This document shows positions 1 through 6,061 of a stretch of 9,044 nucleotides of DNA, in pieces. The position numbers were made by a program, and so were the translations under genes. Source of the stretch: Candidatus Vogelbacteria bacterium (GTDB lineage Bacteria > Patescibacteriota > Minisyncoccia > Phycocordibacterales > XYD1-FULL-46-19); assembly GCA_011049365.1 (NCBI GenBank), contig DSBD01000059.1:1-9044 (forward strand), given 5' to 3'. The notes beneath the pieces were generated by a model. That model was not told the DNA's origin and did no database searches. It saw nothing but the letters and a program-made list of their open reading frames with translations. Each line of letters starts with the position of its first letter. Positions within the stretch are counted from its first letter, which is position 1.

Positions 1-2
1 AC

Positions 3-1001
3 TTGATAATTTGGTCTTTGATTTTTATTCTTCTATCTTTTTTTATTTCCTATAATTATGAGACAATTAAACCGATTTATATAGTTAAAAGAATTTTAAA
101 AAAGAAAGACTCTCATGATGTTGATAAAAGAATTTTTCCAACAATTGATGATACTAAAATAAATGAAAAATTGGTTAGTAAAATGAATAAACTCAGTCGA
201 GTTCTATATACTAAAGATTTGGAAATAAAGATGCTCAAAAAACAATTAGCTAATTTAGATCAAGCTAAATCAAAATTTATTTCTGTCACCACTCATCAAA
301 TGCGCACTCCTTTATCAGCTATTAAGTGGACTCTTAATATGATTTTAAGTGGTCAACTAGGTGAAGTGCCTGAGGAACAGAAAGAATTTTTACAAAAAGG
401 TTATGATAGCACTCAAAAGATGATAGTTATAGTTAATAATCTGCTAAATCTCAATCAGCGAGAATCATTAAGGGATGATTATAGCTTCTCTTTGGTTGAG
501 ATTGAAGAGTTGATAAAAGATACTATGTCTGAATTTGTTAATCAAGTAGAGAGTAAAAAAATAGATTTTGTCTTTAAAAAATCTGCCGGTCAAATACCTA
601 AAATTGAAGTGGATATAGCTAAAATAAAAATGGTTTTAGAAAACTTATTTGATAATGCTATAAAATATACCTCTCCTGGAGGGCAGGTTGTGGTTACTCT
701 TTCTGATAAAAATTTAAATATAGCTAAGAGTCAAGTTGTGATAAGTGTTAAAGATTCGGGTATAGGTATACCAGAAGAAGAGCAGAAGAAAATATTTCAT
801 AAATTTTTCAGAGCTAGTAATGCCGTTCTCCAGGAACCCGACGGTAGTGGTATAGGTCTTTATATATCAAAAGACATAGTGGAAAAGCATCACGGCACTT
901 TGTGGTTTGAAAGTCAAGTAGGCAAAGGGACAACTTTCCATTTACTTTTACCTTTAAATCAGGTAGAATCAGATGGTAATGAAAAGGTTGACAATAAATA
1001 A
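3..1001 (+). CDS. Sensor histidine kinase, 5' partial
   Basis: Two-component sensor kinase that autophosphorylates on histidine and passes the phosphate to a response regulator, most likely the one just downstream. Seen: a hydrophobic stretch at residues 3-17, then a linker with coiled-coil character (about 55-90), a HisKA dimerisation/phosphoacceptor domain with the H-box THQMRTP (His98), and a complete HATPase_c domain with N-box ENLFDNAIKYT (about 213-223), G1 box DSGIGIP (251-257), F-box IFHKFFRA (264-271) and G2 box GSGIGLYIS (281-289). The catalytic core is intact. The frame is open to the window edge, and the TTG at position 3 falls at the start of a membrane segment, so the true start and probably more transmembrane helices or an input domain lie upstream. 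Stop is TAA. The input signal cannot be told. Confidence 0.93.
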   Translation: MIIWSLIFILLSFFISYNYETIKPIYIVKRILKKKDSHDVDKRIFPTIDDTKINEKLVSKMNKLSRVLYTKDLEIKMLKKQLANLDQAKSKFISVTTHQMRTPLSAIKWTLNMILSGQLGEVPEEQKEFLQKGYDSTQKMIVIVNNLLNLNQRESLRDDYSFSLVEIEELIKDTMSEFVNQVESKKIDFVFKKSAGQIPKIEVDIAKIKMVLENLFDNAIKYTSPGGQVVVTLSDKNLNIAKSQVVISVKDSGIGIPEEEQKKIFHKFFRASNAVLQEPDGSGIGLYISKDIVEKHHGTLWFESQVGKGTTFHLLLPLNQVESDGNEKVDNK

Positions 1002-1038
1002 AATTATAATTTGTTTTTAATAATTTAAGCAAAATAAT

Positions 1039-1416
1039 ATGAGCGAAAATAAAAAAATAGTTTTAATTGTTGAAGATGATGAATTTTTAAGATCCTTAAC
1101 AGCCAAAAGATTAGAGAAAGAATCTTTAGAGGTTATGATTGCTGTTGATGGAGAGAATGCTATGAAAGTTCTATCTGAAAATAAACCAGATATTATTTTA
1201 TTAGACCTTCTTTTACCCGGCTTGAATGGCTTTGAGGTTTTAGAGAAGATAAAGAAAGATGATAGTTTGAAAGATATTCCAGTTGTAGTCTTTTCTAATT
1301 TAGGTCAAAAAGAAGATTTAGAAAAAGCTAAAAATCTTGGCGCTAATGATTATTTAATCAAAGCTAATTTTACTTTAGATGATGTTATTGCCAAGATAAA
1401 AAATTATCTTAAATAA
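1039..1416 (+). CDS. Single-domain response regulator (CheY-like receiver)
   Basis: A stand-alone receiver domain of 125 residues with no output domain, so it probably acts by protein-protein contact or in a phosphorelay. Seen: the acidic triad E12-D13-D14, the phosphoacceptor Asp56 in the strand DIILLDLLLPG, the switch Ser86 in VVVFSNLG and the conserved Lys108 in DYLIKAN, so all receiver landmarks are present. It begins 37 nt after the kinase stop and ends 5 nt before the Ddl start, so the three genes look co-transcribed and the kinase is its likely partner (inference). No Shine-Dalgarno sequence is visible before the ATG, as for several genes here. Stop is TAA. Confidence 0.94.
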   Translation: MSENKKIVLIVEDDEFLRSLTAKRLEKESLEVMIAVDGENAMKVLSENKPDIILLDLLLPGLNGFEVLEKIKKDDSLKDIPVVVFSNLGQKEDLEKAKNLGANDYLIKANFTLDDVIAKIKNYLK

Positions 1417-1421
1417 TTAAT

Positions 1422-2396
1422 ATGGCCAGACTGCGAGTTGGTGTATTGCGTGGCGGTTTAGGTGATGAATATGATGTATCTTTAAAAACTGGCTGGGAAG
1501 TTATTTGCGCTTTACCACAAGATAAGTTTGACATTTCCGATATTTTTATAGATAAAAAGGGTAGTTGGTATGTTAATGGCTTAATTTCTCATCCGGTTGA
1601 AATTGCCAATCGAATAGATGTGGCTTTTAATGCTTTACATGGCCAATTTGGTGAAGATGGTCGCTTACAAAAAATTTTAGAGAATTTAGGCTTACCTTTT
1701 ACCGGTTCCGGAAGTTTTGGTTCAGCTTTGGCTATGAATAAAAAGCTGACCAAAAAAATAATCATTGACCAAGGTATTAAAACTCCTAAGTCAATTGTTG
1801 GCCAAATAAAAGATAAGTTGGAGACTATAGTTGATAAAGCTTTCAAGACTTTTTCTCCTCCTTGGATAGTCAAACCTAATAATAGCGGTTCATCAGTGGG
1901 AATTTCTTTAGCTGGTAATAAACAAGATCTTTTTCAATCTTGTCAAAAAGCTTTTGAGTCTTCAAAAGAGATTATTATAGAAGAATATATTTGTGGTCGA
2001 GAGGCCACTTTGGGAGTGATTGATAATTTTCGTGGACAAGATTTATATACTCTTCCGCCGGTAGAGATAAAATTATCTACAGAACATTGTATATTTGATT
2101 TTGAAGCAAAATATAGTGGTCAGACGGAAGAAATTTGCCCGGGTCGTTTTTCACCTAAAGAGGTAGAAGAAATGTCTAAAATAGCTTCAGCGGTTCATAA
2201 AAAGTTATTCTTGAATGGCTATTCTCGTTCTGATTTTATAATTTCTCCTCAGAGAGGAGTATATTTTTTGGAAGTAAATTCACTACCAGGATTAACATCG
2301 CAATCTTTATTCCCAAAATCCTTAGAGGCTATTGGTTGTGATTTAAAAAGTTTCATTGAACACCAAATAGATTTAAGTCTAAAATCTATTCGTTAA
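1422..2396 (+). CDS. ddl: D-alanine--D-alanine ligase
   Basis: ATP-grasp ligase that joins two D-alanines to make the dipeptide for peptidoglycan precursors, in the cytoplasm. Seen: an N-terminal RGGLGDEYDVSLKTG region (10-24) corresponding to the family's GGxSxEHxVS motif, LHGQFGEDGRLQ (72-83), the ATP-grasp loop KPNNSGSSVGISL (151-163), EEY (187-189), EAKYSG with the conserved Tyr231, SRSDF with Asp271 (269-272), and the metal-binding segment LEVNSLPGLTSQS (283-295, Glu284 and Asn286). Its 324 residues fit the usual 300-370. ATG lies 5 nt after the response regulator stop with no Shine-Dalgarno, suggesting coupled translation. The 3' end overlaps the convergent gene on the other strand by 11 nt. 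Pairing with a two-component system hints at envelope-stress control, which is inference. Confidence 0.95.
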   Translation: MARLRVGVLRGGLGDEYDVSLKTGWEVICALPQDKFDISDIFIDKKGSWYVNGLISHPVEIANRIDVAFNALHGQFGEDGRLQKILENLGLPFTGSGSFGSALAMNKKLTKKIIIDQGIKTPKSIVGQIKDKLETIVDKAFKTFSPPWIVKPNNSGSSVGISLAGNKQDLFQSCQKAFESSKEIIIEEYICGREATLGVIDNFRGQDLYTLPPVEIKLSTEHCIFDFEAKYSGQTEEICPGRFSPKEVEEMSKIASAVHKKLFLNGYSRSDFIISPQRGVYFLEVNSLPGLTSQSLFPKSLEAIGCDLKSFIEHQIDLSLKSIR

Positions 2397-2973
2397 TATT
2401 TATTGACTGAATTAGGTAAAAAGCTAGATTTAGAAATTGATAGTCTGTTGGTTGGTAGTATAACTCAGCCAAATATATTTTATTGTTTAAGCTGAGAGCG
2501 AGAGCATCATATGATATTTTGTCATCAATATTCATATTAAACCAAAACCAAGGATATATACCAGGTAGATCAATTGTTTCTTCTCTTTTTCTTGAGGAAA
2601 AATTGGGCATATTTTTTTCTAACCAATTTATCGCATCTAAATTTTCGGGATTATCATGAGCTGAGATTATTAGACTATTCTCTGGTGATTCTGATCCAGA
2701 GCCAAAAATTAAGTAATTTTCTCCCTCCATCTCTAGGATTAGACCATCTGGTCCGGCTGGATGAGTAAATGATAATCCCAAATTTTCATTTTTAAATTCT
2801 TGTGGAAATATAACGGGTTCTGCTTGCTGACTGGTTGTGGTTTGGGGAATTATACTTTGAAAACCACTAGTTTTAGTATCGAGATTAAAATAGGGGAGAT
2901 AAAAAAATATAATGAGGAAAAATATTACTCCAATAGTGATAGCTAATCCTTTTTCTATTTTCTCTTGTTCCAT
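2386..2973 (-). CDS. Membrane-anchored hypothetical protein
   Basis: Function not recognised. The 195-residue product has a short charged N-terminus (MEQEKIEKG), one strong transmembrane segment (about residues 9-28) and a Thr/Ser/Gln-rich linker (about 40-52). A soluble domain of about 140 residues follows, predicted to face outside because of the following polar, acidic sequence. The domain begins with ENLGLSFTHPAG, which resembles the opening of PsbP-like or similar lipoprotein-type domains in small-genome bacteria (weak, inference). The start ATG has no Shine-Dalgarno. A TATAAT (2988-2993, - strand) lies 14 nt upstream, so any leader would be only about 8 nt. It ends with TAG inside the last codons of ddl. 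Confidence 0.75.
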   Translation of the reverse strand: MEQEKIEKGLAITIGVIFFLIIFFYLPYFNLDTKTSGFQSIIPQTTTSQQAEPVIFPQEFKNENLGLSFTHPAGPDGLILEMEGENYLIFGSGSESPENSLIISAHDNPENLDAINWLEKNMPNFSSRKREETIDLPGIYPWFWFNMNIDDKISYDALALSLNNKIYLAELYYQPTDYQFLNLAFYLIQSININE

Positions 2974-2994
2974 AAAAATATAATTAAATTATAA

Positions 2995-3076
2995 AACTTG
3001 GCCTTAGCCCCTCGGCTCGGAAATGAAAATGTAAAAAACATCTTCATTTCACTCACTCTACGTCGCTAAACAAGTT
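2995..3076. repeat. Palindromic intergenic element with shared 17-mer
   Basis: An ~82-bp inverted-repeat structure upstream of the membrane-anchored gene. The outer arms are AACTTG-gcc-TTAGC (2995-3008) and GCTAA-a-CAAGTT (3065-3076). Inside is a 13-bp hairpin, GAAATGAAAATGT (3020-3032) and ACATCTTCATTTC (3038-3050), with a 5-nt loop. Its single non-Watson-Crick position is A-C on the + strand but G-U on the - strand, which favours a - strand RNA. Positions 3004-3020 (reverse complement CCGAGCCGAGGGGCTAA) recur with one change at 4258-4274 on the + strand. Confidence 0.6.
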
Positions 3077-3114
3077 AATCTAATTATATCATAAATAATT
3101 TTTAAACCAAAAGC

Positions 3115-3143
3115 AAAAACCGCTCATCAAAAAAGACGAGCGG
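3115..3143 (-). terminator. Rho-independent terminator of the receiver gene
   Basis: Read on the - strand, a 9-bp stem CCGCTCGTC / GATGAGCGG (one G-U pair) with a 6-T loop is followed directly by five T residues. It lies 27 nt past the stop of the receiver gene at 3171-3512 and is the most canonical terminator in the window. Confidence 0.88.
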
Positions 3144-3170
3144 CGGTAATGACGAGGAAGCGGTACAGTA

Positions 3171-3512
3171 CTAAACGCTGATGATTTCAAAGATTTGAGC
3201 CAATTGACTCTTGTCCATTTGAATATCGGCGCCGTTTTTCAGGAGTTTCGCTTGAATCTTGGGATCGCCTGAGAAGGCGATTATTTTACCCTCAAATTTA
3301 TTACGAATTTTTTTAAGGAGGGGAACAGTGTTTCCACCAATAATACTACCATCCAAGATAAGAATATCGGCGTCCAAGTTGCTCTGGATAACCTCTTCAG
3401 CTTTTTCAAGATTATCAGCAGTAACAACTTGGCTATCACCACCCCTTTTTCTGACAACTACTCCCAGTACCTCGTGGAGGGGAGTTGCGTCTTCAATCAA
3501 TATTATTTTCAT
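3171..3512 (-). CDS. Stand-alone receiver-domain protein
   Basis: A second single-domain response regulator, 113 residues. Seen: acidic pair E7-D8 (IEDA), phosphoacceptor Asp54 in DILILDGSI, switch Ser81 in IIAFSGD, and conserved Lys101 in QMDKSQ, within a full alternating beta/alpha pattern. No output domain and no kinase adjacent, so its partner must be elsewhere. It is monocistronic: its own -35/-10, a strong AAGGAG 6 nt before ATG, and a strong terminator behind it. Its base composition (about 43% GC in sampled lines) is higher than the ~30% of trpS or ddl, as for pyrFE. Stop is TAG. The receiver-fold call is firm; the role is unknown. Confidence 0.87.
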   Translation of the reverse strand: MKIILIEDATPLHEVLGVVVRKRGGDSQVVTADNLEKAEEVIQSNLDADILILDGSIIGGNTVPLLKKIRNKFEGKIIAFSGDPKIQAKLLKNGADIQMDKSQLAQIFEIISV

Positions 3513-3518
3513 AGTAAT

Positions 3519-3524
3519 CTCCTT
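3519..3524 (-). promoter_or_regulatory. Strong Shine-Dalgarno for the receiver gene
   Basis: AAGGAG on the - strand, 6 nt before the ATG at 3512. It is notable because ddl, trpS, the 1039 regulator and the NlpC-like gene have none. Confidence 0.85.
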
Positions 3525-3576
3525 TCTGTTATTCGAACCCTCGAATCATTATTTGGTAAGAACCTATCTAATTGGT

Positions 3577-3605
3577 ATTAAAGCATAAATATATAAATAA
3601 GTCAA
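3577..3605 (-). promoter_or_regulatory. Sigma70-type promoter for the receiver gene
   Basis: On the - strand, -35 TTGACT (3605-3600), a 17-nt spacer and -10 TTTAAT (3582-3577). Transcription would start near 3570, giving a leader of about 58 nt that contains a small ATTCGA-GGGT-TCGAAT hairpin before the RBS. Confidence 0.6.
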
Positions 3606-3612
3606 TATTGGA

Positions 3613-3663
3613 GAGGGGAGTTAGTCACAAGTAATTTCCCTAACATAAAATTCTCGCGACCCT
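3613..3663 (-). repeat. Orphan copy of the tRNA-linked hairpin B
   Basis: A 37-nt hairpin (3624-3660) identical at 34 of 37 positions to the one at 7956-7992. It is flanked by a GAGGGGA-type sequence also shared with the two tRNA-Ala-linked copies. On the - strand GTCGCGAGAATTT pairs with AAATTACTTGTGAC through a 1-nt bulge and two G-U pairs; on the + strand those two pairs would be A-C mismatches. There is no tRNA next to it and the rest of the long repeat is absent. It lies just upstream of the receiver-gene promoter, in the 234-nt gap 3513-3746, which otherwise shows nothing coding. Confidence 0.75.
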
Positions 3664-3746
3664 GTCCATCTATACTTCATTCCAGTAGGCAAACCATGCG
3701 TTTGGATTTTGACAATTGAAGACTATAAGTTAATAATAATCCTTTC

Positions 3747-4226
3747 TTAAGAATCTAATTTTTGATGCCAATATATTTTTTCTATTTTTCTTTTGGGTCC
3801 GTTTTTATCTTTTCCAAAAGTATAGTGATGGATTATAGGATATCCTTTTTGCGAGTTATTACTAACCGCCTTATTATTACCGATATAAAAACCAATATGG
3901 CGATTGCTTGCACCGTAATTTTCTTTTTCTTTCCAAATTAAAATAGCTCCTTTTTTTATTTTCTTAACTTCTCGCCAATTATTTCTCAACAAATCTTTTT
4001 CTAAAGAATTAACTGTTAGACGAGTTTTGTCTATTAAACCCGAGAGAAGTAAAACAGCTGAAGCGTACCAAGCGCAAGCGAAGCGCCCATTATTCACAAT
4101 ATCAATCTTTTTCTTTTTATCTTTAACAAAAAAATTTTTAAATATTTTAGTTTTTAGGCTATTATTTATAATCTGAAAGTAATTTTTTCTAAAATCAGGG
4201 GTTAATTTTTTATCATTTCTTGTCAT
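3747..4226 (-). CDS. NlpC/P60-like cysteine hydrolase, probable
   Basis: Probable papain-fold peptidoglycan amidase/endopeptidase. Seen: a candidate catalytic Cys51 at the start of a hydrophobic helix (FACAWYASAVLLLSG), then KKGAILIWKEK (91-101), matching the 'GDLVFW' strand of the family, then a candidate catalytic His110 in RHIGFYIGNNKAVSNNS, matching the 'HVGIYLG' strand. A His pair HH (133-134) follows. At 159 residues it is about one catalytic domain plus a Lys-rich N-terminal stretch (about 24-41). No signal peptide or membrane segment is visible, which is odd for a wall enzyme, so it may act inside, leave by another route, or target another substrate. A TATAAT ends 5 nt before the ATG, suggesting a leaderless mRNA. 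Family assignment is by motif reading only. Confidence 0.7.
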   Translation of the reverse strand: MTRNDKKLTPDFRKNYFQIINNSLKTKIFKNFFVKDKKKKIDIVNNGRFACAWYASAVLLLSGLIDKTRLTVNSLEKDLLRNNWREVKKIKKGAILIWKEKENYGASNRHIGFYIGNNKAVSNNSQKGYPIIHHYTFGKDKNGPKRKIEKIYWHQKLDS

Positions 4227-4231
4227 ATACT

Positions 4232-4237
4232 ATTATA
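4232..4237 (-). promoter_or_regulatory. -10 box for a leaderless NlpC-like mRNA
   Basis: Perfect TATAAT on the - strand, with 5 nt between its last base and the ATG at 4226. That places the expected start of transcription at or next to the ATG. No clear -35 was found. Confidence 0.5.
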
Positions 4238-4238
4238 A

Positions 4239-4378
4239 CTTTAAAATTATTTTATTACCGAGCCGAGGAGCTAATATAGGTATAATACCGCGCGGCTCGG
4301 CCGCGCGCAAGGACGAGCAAAGCGAGTTTGTATTATTACCTCGGTGCTTTTTGCCCCGAGGGCATTATAATTTTAAAG
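4239..4378. repeat. GC-rich hairpin cluster bounded by inverted repeats
   Basis: A 140-bp block between two - strand genes, bounded by perfect 12-bp inverted repeats CTTTAAAATTAT (4239-4250) and ATAATTTTAAAG (4367-4378). Inside are the 17-mer CCGAGCCGAGGAGCTAA (4258-4274, shared with 3004-3020), a GC-only 8-bp stem CGCGCGGC-TCG-GCCGCGCG (4289-4307), the phrase GGACGAGCAAAGCGAG (4311-4326), and a CCTCGG/CCGAGG hairpin with an 11-nt loop (4339-4361). The GC content contrasts strongly with the flanks. It may be a small non-autonomous mobile or REP-like element; the AT-rich ends could partly be chance. Confidence 0.5.
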
Positions 4379-4388
4379 AAGAATTGAT

Positions 4389-4901
4389 TTAGGAGCACCT
4401 GCGATTAACTCTATCAATACAGGAATTTAATCTTCTTTCACAATTGTTCAAATTTTTTATTCTGGTGTTATAAGCTTTTTGGTCGCAACTTCTTTTCCTG
4501 TCCATTGCTTTAGGTAAACATTCTTGAGCAGTCCTTATTCTTTTCAAAGCTCTTTCGTCACAATTTCTAAATCTATCATTACATTTTAAGGAAGCTAAAA
4601 TTGGATTACTTGCTCTTCGAGCTCTTTCTTGACATTGTCTTAATCTCTCTTGGCATTTAGCTGGTTCTTGATTGGCTTTTGAAAGTCTCTTAGAACAATT
4701 TTCAGCCACTTTTCTATAATTTTCAGCGCAACGATTAGAAGCACTAAAAACTCTTTGTCGACAACGGTCAGCGGTAACTCGGCAGTTATTTATAGCTCTC
4801 AAACAATTAGTAACACTTTCGGTTTTTTGAGGAACAATTAAGAACCAAACAAAAAAAGATGATATTATTACTAAAACAAATAATCTTAGAAATTTTTTCA
4901 T
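4389..4901 (-). CDS. Secreted cysteine-rich, arginine-rich helical protein
   Basis: No family recognised. The 170-residue product has an N-terminal signal peptide or anchor (KK at 2-3, hydrophobic 7-23) and no clear cleavage motif. The rest is strongly basic and has 14 cysteines at 33, 40, 47, 58, 69, 83, 90, 107, 114, 128, 139, 154, 161 and 169. Most intervals are 7, 11 or 14 residues, so the cysteines fall on one face of helices, which suggests an exported alpha-helical bundle held by disulfides. Surrounding residues are rich in Arg, Asn, Gln, Glu and Ala, with few prolines, in line with helix. It may bind nucleic acid or an anionic surface polymer outside the membrane (speculative). A TATATT lies 4 nt before ATG, with no Shine-Dalgarno. 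Stop is TAA. Confidence 0.78.
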   Translation of the reverse strand: MKKFLRLFVLVIISSFFVWFLIVPQKTESVTNCLRAINNCRVTADRCRQRVFSASNRCAENYRKVAENCSKRLSKANQEPAKCQERLRQCQERARRASNPILASLKCNDRFRNCDERALKRIRTAQECLPKAMDRKRSCDQKAYNTRIKNLNNCERRLNSCIDRVNRRCS

Positions 4902-4989
4902 AACGAATATAAATATTTTTAATGAACTAATTATATCAATATTTAATAAAATATACTATCCACTTTATAATACCCCTAAAATAGTTTAA

Positions 4990-4995
4990 TATAAT
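4990..4995 (+). promoter_or_regulatory. -10 box for leaderless trpS
   Basis: Perfect TATAAT with 7 nt to the trpS ATG at 5003, which puts the transcription start at about the ATG. A second TATAAT (4966-4971) would give a leader of about 25 nt, also lacking a Shine-Dalgarno. Confidence 0.55.
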
Positions 4996-5002
4996 ACTAT
5001 AT

Positions 5003-6001
5003 ATGAATAAAAAATATTTAACTGAAATATTTACCGGTATCAGACCAACAGGTGGTTTGACAGTAGCTAATTACCTAGGCGCCGTTAGACCGATAGTTGA
5101 GTTACAGAAAAAATTCACCCCCTTGGTTTTTGTGGCTGATATCCACGGCTTGACCGATAAAGAACCGAAAGAAGTCGGTCAATATGTAGAAGGAGTGGTG
5201 GCTGATTATTTGGCTTTGGGACTGAATCCTAGTAAAACGAACATTTATCTTCAATCAGCCGTAGCTGGAGAAGTCTCTTTTTTGACTTTAATTTTATCTC
5301 GTTTAACAACCGTCTCAGAGTTACTAAGAGTGCCGACTTTAAAAGATAAATTAAAAAATAAAGACAATCCTGAAGTAGCTAATGCTTTGTTATTTTTCTA
5401 CCCGGTTTTAATGGCGGCTGATATACTTTTAAATAAAGCTGAAAGAGTTCCTGTTGGGGAAGATCAATTGGCTCATTTGGAAATTACTCGTCGCCTGGCT
5501 GAAAAGTTTAATAAAAAATATGGAGATATTTTTCCTTTGCCTCAAACTCAAGAAATGAAAGCTTTAAGAGTTCTTTCTCTAAAAGGTGAAGGAAAAATGA
5601 GTAAAAGTATTCCGGCCGGAGCTATCTTTTTAACTGATGATTTAAAGACAATTGAGAAAAAAATAAAAAGCGCTGAAACAGCTTTTGAAGGAGAAATGAC
5701 TCCTAAATTAAAAAGTCATATTTTAATTACCAAAGAATTAGCTACCGAGAAAGAAGATTTGAAAAAAGTAGATGATTTGATTAAAGAGCATGAAGCTGGC
5801 AAAGCTGTGTTGGGGGAATTTAAAAAAGTTATGTCCAAGGTAGTGATTGAATTTATTGATAATTTTCAAAAGAAAAGATTGGAAATAGTTAAAGATAAAG
5901 ATTATGTCCGGTCAATTTTGGAAAAAGGTAATAAAATAGCTAAAGAAAATGCCACAAAAACTATCAATGATGTCTTAAAGACAATGGATTTCTATAGATA
6001 A
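5003..6001 (+). CDS. trpS: Tryptophan--tRNA ligase
   Basis: Class Ic aminoacyl-tRNA synthetase that activates tryptophan with ATP and charges tRNA-Trp in the cytoplasm. Seen: N-terminal GIRPTGGLTVANYLGAV (12-28), which carries the HIGH-equivalent as TVAN where many bacterial enzymes have TIGN; FVADIHGLTD (43-52); YPVLMAADILL (133-143); VPVGEDQLAHLEITR (149-163), typical of TrpRS; and the KMSKS loop EGKMSKS (196-202). The C-terminal helical domain is complete. At 332 residues it has the normal bacterial length of about 330. Start chosen at the ATG next to the -10 box; no RBS is present. It is monocistronic and ends TAA, 4 nt before a hairpin terminator. The protein itself contains no tryptophan. 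Confidence 0.97.
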   Translation: MNKKYLTEIFTGIRPTGGLTVANYLGAVRPIVELQKKFTPLVFVADIHGLTDKEPKEVGQYVEGVVADYLALGLNPSKTNIYLQSAVAGEVSFLTLILSRLTTVSELLRVPTLKDKLKNKDNPEVANALLFFYPVLMAADILLNKAERVPVGEDQLAHLEITRRLAEKFNKKYGDIFPLPQTQEMKALRVLSLKGEGKMSKSIPAGAIFLTDDLKTIEKKIKSAETAFEGEMTPKLKSHILITKELATEKEDLKKVDDLIKEHEAGKAVLGEFKKVMSKVVIEFIDNFQKKRLEIVKDKDYVRSILEKGNKIAKENATKTINDVLKTMDFYR

Positions 6002-6004
6002 AGT

Positions 6005-6039
6005 AAAGGGCTCAGTACTACGAGAGTACCAAGCCCTTT
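6005..6039. terminator. Hairpin between convergent trpS and pyrE
   Basis: A perfect 8-bp stem AAAGGGCT (6005-6012) / AGCCCTTT (6032-6039), with a further GTAC/GTAC pairing inside. It lies 4 nt after trpS and 22 nt after the pyrE stop, so it can serve both converging transcripts. The T-tracts are short on both sides, making it a moderate terminator. Confidence 0.7.
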
Positions 6040-6061
6040 GAGAAACTTAGGAGTTATGTTG

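Noticed and set aside
3259..3588. 109-codon open frame on + strand
   Set aside because: Antisense shadow of the receiver gene, which has receiver motifs, RBS, promoter and terminator on the - strand.
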